Positions 47,786 to 54,972 of a stretch of 64,000 nucleotides of DNA are shown here, in pieces (within the stretch, counting starts at the first letter, position 1; the number at the start of each line of letters is the position of its first letter). A model generated the notes under the pieces. That model was not told the origin of the DNA. It made no database searches and saw only the letters and a list, made by a program, of their open reading frames with translations. The translations under genes and the position numbers were made by a program. Where the stretch lies: positions 5,146,001 through 5,210,000 of the forward strand of contig NZ_CP108394.1 in NCBI RefSeq assembly GCF_041435215.1, given 5' to 3'. This DNA comes from Streptomyces sp. NBC_01314. Its GTDB lineage: Bacteria; Actinomycetota; Actinomycetes; Streptomycetales; Streptomycetaceae.

Positions 47786-49891
47786 CTATGCCTCTGCCTT
47801 GCCGTCACCCTCGACCGCGTTCGTGCCCGCCGGGATCGGTACGCGGTAGACGCCCGTGATCTTGTCCTGGACGTCCCAGGTGCTGAAGGAGACGTTCTTG
47901 CCCGGGCGCGGGGCGTGGATGATCTTCTTGCTCTTGGGGTCCCAGACGATGCCCACGTGCCCGGACAGTCCGTCGCCCTCCGGCCGGAAGAAGATCAGGT
48001 CACCGGGCTGTGCCTCGGAGAGCTGCACCTCGTACTTCTCCAGGCGGGGCTCCTGCACATGGGTGGTGCCACCGATGTCGATCTTCCCGTCGCTGGCCAT
48101 GTAGTACGCCCACTGCGTGAAGCTGGAGCAGTCGAAGCTACGGGGGTTCTGGCCCTGGAGCCGCGGCGCGCCGTACACGTACGGGACGCCGACGCCGCGC
48201 TGCGCCCAGCCGAGCACCGCGCGGATCACCGGGTCGTCGGAGTCGGGCAGGACACCGGAGGCGCCGGCGCCGTCGGGGGCGACGGCGGTGCCGCTGCCGC
48301 CCTTCGCGCAGTCCGCGTACTCGGCGTCCCGGGACTTGTCGTCGGAGTCGGAGCCGGGAACCGTGCCGTAGTCCGGGTTGGCGGTGACCCGGCCGGCCAT
48401 CCACTCCGCGGGGTCGACCATGCCCGGACCCTGGTCCTGGCCGCCGACGAACGGGTTGTCGACGCCGGGGACGAGGACCTCCCAGTGCAGGTGGGGGCCG
48501 GTGACGTTGCCCGTCGCGCCGACCGTGCCGATCTGCTCGCCGCGCTTGACGGAGTCGCCGACGGACACGTTGAAGGAGGTCTGGTGGGCGTAGAGCGTGA
48601 TGACGCCGCCCGAGTGCCGCAGCTTCGTCATGTTCCCGTACGACCCGCCGGGGCCCGCGGCGACGACCTTGCCGTCCGCCGGAGCGTAGATCGGCGTTCC
48701 GCTGGTCGCCACCAGGTCGAGGCCGGTGTGGTAGCCGAGGCTCCACATACCGCCGCTCTTGTGGTACGGCGTACCCACCTGGTAGGTGCCCCGCTTCATG
48801 GGCCACTGCCAGTCCTTGCCGGTGGTGGTGGGCGGCTTGGCGCCGGGGAAGGAGACCGGCGTCATGTCCGTGCCGCTCGGGACCGTGAACGCGACCGGCG
48901 CCATGGCGGAGACGACTTCCTCGCTCTCGCCCTCCAGCGGCGGGGTCGACCACGAACGGGCCGAGGTCGCGGCGATGCTGAGAGCGTTCGTGGGCTGGGC
49001 GTCGTTGCCGACCGGCTCCGGGATGTCCGACTGCTTGCCCAGGGTGGGAAAGCCGGGGTTCTTCTCGATGGTCTCCTTGAGATGGACGTACCAGCGCTTG
49101 ATGAGGTCCTTGTCGCCGGTGAGCGCGCCCCGGTAGCGGGCGGCCTGGGTGAGGACGACGCGCGGGTAGATGGTGTTGGAGGCGGTCGAGCCGGAGTAGA
49201 TCTGCAGCGCCTTGAAGGGCTGGGTCTCCGCCTTCTTCGCGTGCAGGAAGTTGGCCGCGGCGTAGGCCGCGTCGTCGATGTTGTACAGGTCCTCTTCGCC
49301 GTCGTCGTTGCCGTCGTCCCCGTAGTCCGTCCAGGCCGGCTTCCCGAACTGCAGGATGCCCATGTAGCCGAGGGAGTTGGCACCGCCGGGCGCGGCCGAG
49401 GGGTCCTGCCCGTACTTGGTCTCCTGGTACATCTGCCCGGCGATCATGGTCCAGTCGAGACCGTCGTAGCGGGCGGCGGCGCGCATCGAGGCGAGGATCA
49501 TCTTCGGCGGTATCTCGTTGCGCGCGGTCTCGCTCGGCATGTACATCTTGCCGGCCGGCATGACCGGGTTGGTGGCCGCGGCGTCGCCGGTGTTCCCGGC
49601 TTCGGCGTTGTCGGCGTAGTCGCCGCAGGCGGCGTTCGTGGCGCCGTTGCCGACGCCGCCGATCATGCTGCCGACGAGCAGCAGGACGAGACAGACGCCC
49701 GCAATGGCGAGGCCGCCGCCACCGCTGAGGAAGATCCACCACTTGAGGGCGCTCTTCTTCTTGCCCCCGCCTCCGCCTCCGCCTCCGCCTTTCGAGCCGC
49801 GGGCACTGGCGGCCAACTGACCGGCCGCCTTGGCGGTCTTGGCGACCTTCGCGGCCTTCGCCGCGGCCGCCAGTACGGCAGGTGCCACCAT
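47786..49891 (-). CDS. Triple-domain peptidoglycan hydrolase (SLT, M23, NlpC/P60)
   Basis: 701 residues from ATG 49891 (GGGGGAG upstream). After an Ala/Lys N-terminus and one membrane helix (LAIAGVCLVLLLVGSMIGGV) come a lytic transglycosylase-like domain (catalytic Glu in MYQETKYGQDPSA, near residue 154), an M23 zinc endopeptidase (YHTGLDL near 389 and HLHWEV near 470) and an NlpC/P60 Cys peptidase (FDCSSFTQWAY near 585, GHVGIVWD near 644). A VirB1-like role, opening the wall for the secretion channel, is expected. Three different cleavage activities in one membrane-anchored protein is remarkable. Confidence 0.88.
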   Translation of the reverse strand: MVAPAVLAAAAKAAKVAKTAKAAGQLAASARGSKGGGGGGGGGKKKSALKWWIFLSGGGGLAIAGVCLVLLLVGSMIGGVGNGATNAACGDYADNAEAGNTGDAAATNPVMPAGKMYMPSETARNEIPPKMILASMRAAARYDGLDWTMIAGQMYQETKYGQDPSAAPGGANSLGYMGILQFGKPAWTDYGDDGNDDGEEDLYNIDDAAYAAANFLHAKKAETQPFKALQIYSGSTASNTIYPRVVLTQAARYRGALTGDKDLIKRWYVHLKETIEKNPGFPTLGKQSDIPEPVGNDAQPTNALSIAATSARSWSTPPLEGESEEVVSAMAPVAFTVPSGTDMTPVSFPGAKPPTTTGKDWQWPMKRGTYQVGTPYHKSGGMWSLGYHTGLDLVATSGTPIYAPADGKVVAAGPGGSYGNMTKLRHSGGVITLYAHQTSFNVSVGDSVKRGEQIGTVGATGNVTGPHLHWEVLVPGVDNPFVGGQDQGPGMVDPAEWMAGRVTANPDYGTVPGSDSDDKSRDAEYADCAKGGSGTAVAPDGAGASGVLPDSDDPVIRAVLGWAQRGVGVPYVYGAPRLQGQNPRSFDCSSFTQWAYYMASDGKIDIGGTTHVQEPRLEKYEVQLSEAQPGDLIFFRPEGDGLSGHVGIVWDPKSKKIIHAPRPGKNVSFSTWDVQDKITGVYRVPIPAGTNAVEGDGKAEA

Positions 49892-49898
49892 GGAAGGC

Positions 49899-50567
49899 TC
49901 ACTCCCCCGATTCTTCGGAGGCGCCGACGTCACCGAGGCCGAAGATGTCGAACCCGGAGACGACCCACCTGCCGCCGTCCTCCTGGACGGTGACGAGCCA
50001 TTCGTTGGACTCCGTCGTCGACTCCCCGCCCGCGGTGACCGTGGAGGTCGCCTTGACCAGGCTGGAGATCGTACGGCCGCTGTCGCGCACCAGGTCGTCG
50101 GAGATCACCGCGTCGCGTACGACGACGGCCGTGCCCTTGGACTCGCACTGCTCCGCCTCACAGGTCGCCCACGCCTTGCCTGAGGGCAGCACGGTCGTCT
50201 GCTTCATCCGGGTGTCGCCGGTGGTGAGTTCGAGCAGCGGAGGAACCCAGGTGACCACGCTGCTCCTGTGGTCGTAGGTGGCGATACCGGCCATGTACTC
50301 CGCCATGACCGTGTGGGCTTCGGCCACTTCGCTGAGCGCGACGATAGGGGTCGCGTCGGCGCCGCCCGGCTCGTCCGAGCCGGAGTCCTCGTCCACCCCG
50401 CCCGATCCCGTCTTGCCGCCCGACGTGGGGGTCGATGCCGCGTTCCCGCCGCTCTCGTCCTCGTCTCCGTCGAAAGCGATGAACATCGTCAGCGCGACGG
50501 CCAGCAGAGCGCCGAGCAGCGCCAGAGCCAGCAGTGCCGTGCGCTTGTTCTCGGCAGGCAACTCCAC
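49899..50567 (-). CDS. Single-pass membrane protein, possible VirB8-like
   Basis: 222 residues from GTG 50567. One helix (TALLALALLGALLAVALTMF) then a Ser/Gly/Asp linker and an extracellular domain with a helix (SEVAEAHTVMAEYMAGIATY) and strands ending VQEDGGRWVVSGFDIFGL. The order fits NTF2-like VirB8/TcpC folds. Seven bases before the hydrolase start. Assignment is by layout and secondary-structure impression only. Confidence 0.6.
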   Translation of the reverse strand: MELPAENKRTALLALALLGALLAVALTMFIAFDGDEDESGGNAASTPTSGGKTGSGGVDEDSGSDEPGGADATPIVALSEVAEAHTVMAEYMAGIATYDHRSSVVTWVPPLLELTTGDTRMKQTTVLPSGKAWATCEAEQCESKGTAVVVRDAVISDDLVRDSGRTISSLVKATSTVTAGGESTTESNEWLVTVQEDGGRWVVSGFDIFGLGDVGASEESGE

Positions 50568-50759
50568 GGTTCCCGCGTCTCCCTTGTGCTGAGCCAGTAC
50601 GGCGGTCGAGCGCTGACCGGGACACGGTAGGGGGAGGCGGGGGGTGGGAAGCGGGAGGAATTCCCGTCGAGGAAAGGGACTGGGCCGACGGCGGGAAAAC
50701 GCGGGAAACCTCGGCGCGGGGCCTACTCTCCGCGGCCCGCTGTCACCAAGGGTGCGGCG

Positions 50760-51074
50760 TTACTCCTCCTCAGCCTGTTCGGCCCACTTCACGGCGGTGC
50801 CGTATGCGACGAACGAGGCGGGAATGGTGGGTACCGAACAGATCGAAACCCCCAGTACCCCGTCGGCACCGCGCGCACGCGCGTAAGCTTGCATGCTCAC
50901 GACCGCCTCGATCGCGCTCAACTGCTGCCCGCCGACAGCCAGACCGAGAGCGGTATGCGGATGGGGCGGCGCGTCGAGGGTCGCCGAATAGAAGCCGGTG
51001 TGGGCCGAATACGCCTCTTTCAACTGCTGCTCGCGCAATTGCCGTTCCTTCTTCTCCGCACGGGTCAGACTCAC
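50760..51074 (-). CDS. YbjQ/heavy-metal-binding-like small protein
   Basis: 104 residues from GTG 51074 (GAGAGGACC upstream). ALGLAVGGQQLSAIEAVVSM, then AYARARGADGVLGVSI resembles the end of YbjQ-type folds (A-x-x-x-GA-x-x-V-x-G-v). N-terminus charged and helical. Found within the T4SS-like minus arm; function unknown. Confidence 0.55.
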   Translation of the reverse strand: MSLTRAEKKERQLREQQLKEAYSAHTGFYSATLDAPPHPHTALGLAVGGQQLSAIEAVVSMQAYARARGADGVLGVSICSVPTIPASFVAYGTAVKWAEQAEEE

Positions 51075-51105
51075 GGCACGGTCCTCTCGTATATGTCCAT
51101 GGGCA

Positions 51106-51471
51106 TCACATCGGCCTCGGATCCACCGGCAGCGGATCGAACGGGTACGCCGTGTGCCCGTCCTTGGGTGAACAGGCCGCGAACGGGCCTGAGTCGGCGT
51201 CCATCAGCACCCGCAGATGCGGGTCGGCGTGGTGCAGCCACCACGTGGACATGCCGAGCGCCGGGTCCTGGCGCAGGTGTTCCCAGGCCAGCCAGAGTGC
51301 GGAGAGGCGGGCGCCGGCCTCGGGGTGCTCCCACCACTGGGGGCACCAGGTCGCCGACGAGCCGTTGATACGGCGGCGGACCATCTGGGCGAGGTAGTCG
51401 GAGACGAAGACGTAGACGTCCGCGAAGTAGAACTCCGGCTCCTCGGAAGCCGGTTCGGTCTCCGTCAGCAT
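51106..51471 (-). CDS. DUF4913 family protein
   Basis: 121 residues; ATG after GAGAGGGAGCCC. WCPQWWEHPEAGARLSALWL, AWEHLRQDPALGMSTWWLHH and ADPHLRVLMDADSGPFAACS are the DUF4913 signature. In actinomycetes this family is common on plasmids and integrative elements, supporting a mobile origin for this locus. Function unknown. Confidence 0.88.
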   Translation of the reverse strand: MLTETEPASEEPEFYFADVYVFVSDYLAQMVRRRINGSSATWCPQWWEHPEAGARLSALWLAWEHLRQDPALGMSTWWLHHADPHLRVLMDADSGPFAACSPKDGHTAYPFDPLPVDPRPM

Positions 51472-51509
51472 GGGCTCCCTCTCGATCAGGCCGTCGGGGC
51501 GTCAGACGA

Positions 51510-52025
51510 TCACGTCAGGACGATACCGAGCAGCAACAGCACCACGACGATCGCGCCCATCACGATCCGCGCCGTCGGGTCCTCGCGTTCCCACAGGTTG
51601 TGGACGAGGGCCCAACCGGTCAGCCGCGCGGCGCGGCCACCGTGGAGACCGACGGGCTGGTCCTGCTCGTCCTCGTCGATGTCCTCACCGTTCGCCGGGA
51701 GCGTCCCGGGTTCGGGGTCGGCGTCGAAACCGACCGGCAGGCCCTGCTGTTCCTGGGCCACCAGAACCATTTGTTCGAGGAGTTCGGGAATCGTGTTCGG
51801 GGTGAGGGGATAGGCGAAGGTGCCGTACGGCGTCTCGACGCACAACCGCGCCTGCCAGGGATTGCCGGGCTCATAGCCGTCGACCCAGGCGTGGTCGGCC
51901 TGAAAGACCTGGGGGACCGGCGCGGGAGCGGGAGCGGATGCCTGCTGGACCGGTGAGGCCTCGGGAACGTCCCAGGTGCGCGGGTCGGGCTGCGGCGGCT
52001 GCGCGTGCCCGTTGTGGTCGGTCAA
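51510..52025 (-). CDS. Tail-anchored membrane protein of T4SS-like locus
   Basis: 171 residues from TTG 52025 (GGAAGACAG upstream). Pro/Gln-rich N-terminus, a folded middle (WQARLCVETPYGTFAYPLTP, NTIPELLEQMVLVAQEQQG), an acidic linker and a C-terminal helix IVMGAIVVVLLLLGIVL with no residues after it. First gene of the minus arm, facing the plus arm over the 322-bp divergent promoter region. No family recognised. Confidence 0.65.
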   Translation of the reverse strand: MTDHNGHAQPPQPDPRTWDVPEASPVQQASAPAPAPVPQVFQADHAWVDGYEPGNPWQARLCVETPYGTFAYPLTPNTIPELLEQMVLVAQEQQGLPVGFDADPEPGTLPANGEDIDEDEQDQPVGLHGGRAARLTGWALVHNLWEREDPTARIVMGAIVVVLLLLGIVLT

Positions 52026-52144
52026 CTGTCTTCCTTCGCCGGTCCGTCGGGTCCAGGTGGTGCCGGGAACGTCATGCGTAGGGCGGACGCGCCCAGCGCA
52101 TTGTGGGCCCAGGGCGGGTCGGGACGGCCAAGCGGGTTCCCGGC

Positions 52145-52157
52145 GTGTCCCTGACAC
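52145..52157. promoter_or_regulatory. GTGTC-CCT-GACAC dyad
   Basis: Perfect 5-bp arms in the gap between the divergent T4SS-like arms, beginning a 13-bp near-direct repeat (ACACTTTTCCCGA then ACACTTTCCCGA, 52154-52178). Candidate regulator site. Confidence 0.5.
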
Positions 52158-52233
52158 TTTTCCCGAACACTTTCCCGACCTTCGCCCTCGCGGGAATTCC
52201 CCGTCTCCTGGCGAGGAAACCGACGGCGGTCGG

Positions 52234-52251
52234 GTGACAGGTCTTTGTCAC
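52234..52251. promoter_or_regulatory. GTGACA-N6-TGTCAC dyad
   Basis: Perfect 6-bp arms about 97 bases before the plus-arm start and 209 from the minus-arm start. Related to the GTGTC/GACAC dyad at 52145 by the shared TGTCAC/GTGACA core. Together they could be operators for one regulator of both arms. Confidence 0.55.
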
Positions 52252-52347
52252 ACTGCCTGCGCACCTGGCTGGGCCAGGGCCCGTCGTGCGGTGCGGTCGC
52301 GCCCGCCCAGGCGGACGGGGAACCGACTCGCTGGAGTAACCGACTCG

Positions 52348-54045
52348 ATGACAGACCACAACAGCCCTGCTGGCGCGGTCGGCGGAGGCCAGCCTTCCGG
52401 CCAGCCCGGGTCCTTCGGTCCTCCCCAGCAGCCCCAGCAGCAGGCGTGGCAGACGCAGGGTCACGGGCAGCCCTCGGCCCCGCACCAGGCCCAGCCGCCT
52501 GCTCCGCAGCCCTCCCACCCCCAGCCACAGCAACTGCCGTCCGACGCGGCCCGCGCCCAGGTCGCCGCCGCCTGGGTGCGCAACACGCCCCAGGCCGGAC
52601 AGGCGGCCGTACCGGCGCTCCCGCCGCGCGAGACGCGCCCCGCGAGCGAGTCGAAGAAGGAGAAGCGCGAGCGGGAGCGGGCGGCCCGCAAGGCCGCGTA
52701 CGAGCAGAAGAAGGAGGCGAAGGAGCAGCGCAAGAAGGGCGGCGCGACGGCGACCCCCGCTGCCGCCGCGGCGGCCACAGCCACCCGTCCCGCGGCCTCG
52801 GCCGTCACCCACGCGCCCCAGGCACCCGCCGCTGGCAACCAGCCCCTCACCCCCGGATCCCACTCCGGCACAGCGGCCGGGCCCACCCCGGCGACCGCCG
52901 CAGGTGCCGCTCTGACCCCGGCCACCACCGGGCCCCGGCCCGCCCGCGACTTCGGCGTCCCCAAGCCCGGCGGCCGGGCCCCCGCCGGGGGCCGTCGTAC
53001 CCATGTCGCCCTGCGAGCCACCCTGCTGATCACCACGTGTGTGTTCGCACTGGGCTCGTGCGGTGTGATGGGGCTGCTGGTCGGCGCGTCGTCGGGTTCC
53101 GTCACGGCAGGCCTCGACGCCGACGACGCGGCCAAGTACCGCCTCACCGAGTTCCCGACGCAGCAGGCGGCGACCTTCGCCGAGCAGTACGCGCTGCTGT
53201 GCATGACGTACTCGCCGGAGACGGAGTCCGACCGCCGCGAGAACCTGGCCCGCTACGCCTCCTCCGGCGTCGACTCCGAGTGCGGCTGGAGCGGCGAGGG
53301 GTCCAGCACCGCCCTGTCCGCCGTCTGGGACGGCACCCTGGAGAAGCTCCCCGAGTACGGCGACCGCGGCCGCTACCTCGGCATCCAGGTCCGCAGCGAC
53401 GACGGCTCCCTGACCACGCTCACCGTGCCCGTGTACGTAAAGGATCTCGCGACGGGCGAAGGCATGCGTGTCGCCGGCAACGTGGGCCAGATGCCGCTGC
53501 CCGCCCGTGCGGACGTGCCCGAGATCGAGCAGGACGAGGTCGTCGACGACGACCTCGCGGCACAGCTTCAGGAGAAGGTGCTGCCGGGTTACTTCGAGGC
53601 ATGGGGCGCGTCGGACTCCACCGCCATGGCCCGCTTCGCCGCGTCCGGCGCCACCCAGGTGGCCACCGCCGGCCTGGCCGGCCGACTGACGGACCCGACG
53701 ATCGACGATGTGGTCGCGCTGGTGCCCGAGAGTTTCCAGGGCGCCGACTCGTACACCTACGGCAATGGCCAGGCCGTGCAGCTCCGCGTGAGCGTCACCT
53801 GGGGCGATCCCAAAGGCACGGCCGTGAGCCGCGCGTACCGGATGACCGTCGTGAACACGGCGCAGGGCTGGTTCATCAAGGACATCCGCGGCGGCGTGCT
53901 GGACGCGGAGGGCGGCCGGGCCGACTCCGACGAGGCAGCCGTGCCGGAAGGGGACAGCGACGCACCGTCGGCGTCCCCCTCCGGCTCGGCGTCCCCCTCC
54001 GCCTCATCCCAGCCGTCCGGGGACGACAAGCCTCAGAAGTCCTGA
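52348..54045 (+). CDS. TcpC/VirB8-like conjugal transfer protein
   Basis: 565 residues from ATG 52348. The first 220 residues are Pro/Gln-rich and a charged coiled coil (KKEKRERERAARKAAYEQKK), then an Ala/Pro linker, one membrane helix (LLITTCVFALGSCGVMGLLV) and a C-terminal extracellular half with two similar segments (DDAAKYRLTEFPTQQAATFA and the later YGNGQAVQLRVSVTWG), consistent with tandem NTF2-like folds as in TcpC. C-terminus Ser/Pro-rich. Expected scaffold protein of the secretion complex. Confidence 0.65.
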   Translation: MTDHNSPAGAVGGGQPSGQPGSFGPPQQPQQQAWQTQGHGQPSAPHQAQPPAPQPSHPQPQQLPSDAARAQVAAAWVRNTPQAGQAAVPALPPRETRPASESKKEKRERERAARKAAYEQKKEAKEQRKKGGATATPAAAAAATATRPAASAVTHAPQAPAAGNQPLTPGSHSGTAAGPTPATAAGAALTPATTGPRPARDFGVPKPGGRAPAGGRRTHVALRATLLITTCVFALGSCGVMGLLVGASSGSVTAGLDADDAAKYRLTEFPTQQAATFAEQYALLCMTYSPETESDRRENLARYASSGVDSECGWSGEGSSTALSAVWDGTLEKLPEYGDRGRYLGIQVRSDDGSLTTLTVPVYVKDLATGEGMRVAGNVGQMPLPARADVPEIEQDEVVDDDLAAQLQEKVLPGYFEAWGASDSTAMARFAASGATQVATAGLAGRLTDPTIDDVVALVPESFQGADSYTYGNGQAVQLRVSVTWGDPKGTAVSRAYRMTVVNTAQGWFIKDIRGGVLDAEGGRADSDEAAVPEGDSDAPSASPSGSASPSASSQPSGDDKPQKS

Positions 54046-54100
54046 CCGTCCACGCCCCCCACCCCTCATCCCTCGCTTTTCCCTCCCGAGAGGAACCACC

Positions 54101-54382
54101 ATGTACCTGGCCGCCGACGGCGACGGAACCAACAAGATGAAGGAGATGTTCGGTGAGGTGCAGAGCATCCTCACCAGCGCCGGCACGCTGGTCGCCGTCA
54201 TCGCCCTTCTCGTCCTCGGCATCCGCATGCTGATGTCGATGAAGCGGGGCGACGGTATGCGCGAGGCCTTCCAGGGCTTCGGCATGATCGCACTCGCCGC
54301 TCTGGTCATCGGTGGTGCCAGCGGTCTCGCCGGCCTGCTCATCTCGCTCGGGGACCAGATCGGCAACGGCAACGGCAGTTGA
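54101..54382 (+). CDS. VirB2/pilin-like two-TM protein
   Basis: 93 residues; ATG after GAGAGGAACCACC. Amphipathic N-terminus (GTNKMKEMFGEVQSILTSAG), two membrane helices (LVAVIALLVLGIRMLMSM and IALAALVIGGASGLAGLLIS) separated by a charged loop KRGDGMREA. Size, two helices and position suit a VirB2/TrbC-like subunit, though without the usual cleaved signal. Confidence 0.65.
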   Translation: MYLAADGDGTNKMKEMFGEVQSILTSAGTLVAVIALLVLGIRMLMSMKRGDGMREAFQGFGMIALAALVIGGASGLAGLLISLGDQIGNGNGS

Positions 54383-54423
54383 TGGCTCGTCAATAACGCT
54401 GTCAACGGGAGGAGTTGGTTGCC

Positions 54424-54906
54424 ATGACGCAGGAGGCACCTGAGCCGCTGGTCGCCTACGACCACACCGATCTGGTCAACCGGCCGAAGCGGATCTGGAA
54501 CTGGGGCAACATTCCCCTTCCGGGTCTGCTGCTGCCGGCGCTGGGTGCGGCCTTCGGCTTCGGTCTGATGTGGCTCATCGCGCTGTTCACCCTCTCGGCG
54601 TTCCTCCCCTTCCTCGGCATGTCGATGCTCACGTCGGTTCTCTACTTCGGACCGCCGTTCGCCGTCTACTTCGTCTGGGGCCGCCCGCTGCCCTCGGCGC
54701 TCACGCTGAGCCAGCAACTGGTGGTGTGGGCCGACTGGTGGTTCCAGCCCAAGCGGCTGCAGGGGCTCTCCGCCGACCAGGAGCCGGAGGAACTGCACTG
54801 GCAGGTCATCCTCTGGAACCCGGGAGCACCGCGCTGGCAGGCACGCTACGAAGACGCCCGCAGAGCCGCCGCCGAGCGCGGTACGGCCTTCTCGGCCCAC
54901 CGCTGA
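54424..54906 (+). CDS. TcpE/VirB3-like membrane protein
   Basis: 160 residues from ATG 54424 (GGGAGGAG upstream). VNRPKRIWNWGNIPLPGLLL, two helices (LGAAFGFGLMWLIALFTLSA and LGMSMLTSVLYFGPPFAVYF) and a conserved-looking WADWWFQPKRLQGL segment. Directly precedes the VirB4-like ATPase, the usual place of TcpE/PrgI/VirB3 family proteins. Confidence 0.7.
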   Translation: MTQEAPEPLVAYDHTDLVNRPKRIWNWGNIPLPGLLLPALGAAFGFGLMWLIALFTLSAFLPFLGMSMLTSVLYFGPPFAVYFVWGRPLPSALTLSQQLVVWADWWFQPKRLQGLSADQEPEELHWQVILWNPGAPRWQARYEDARRAAAERGTAFSAHR

Positions 54907-54972
54907 ACCGATACCGGTTGCACCGCTGTTCCACCCCTCGAACCAAGCCGACTACCGCGGGATGACTCCTCC

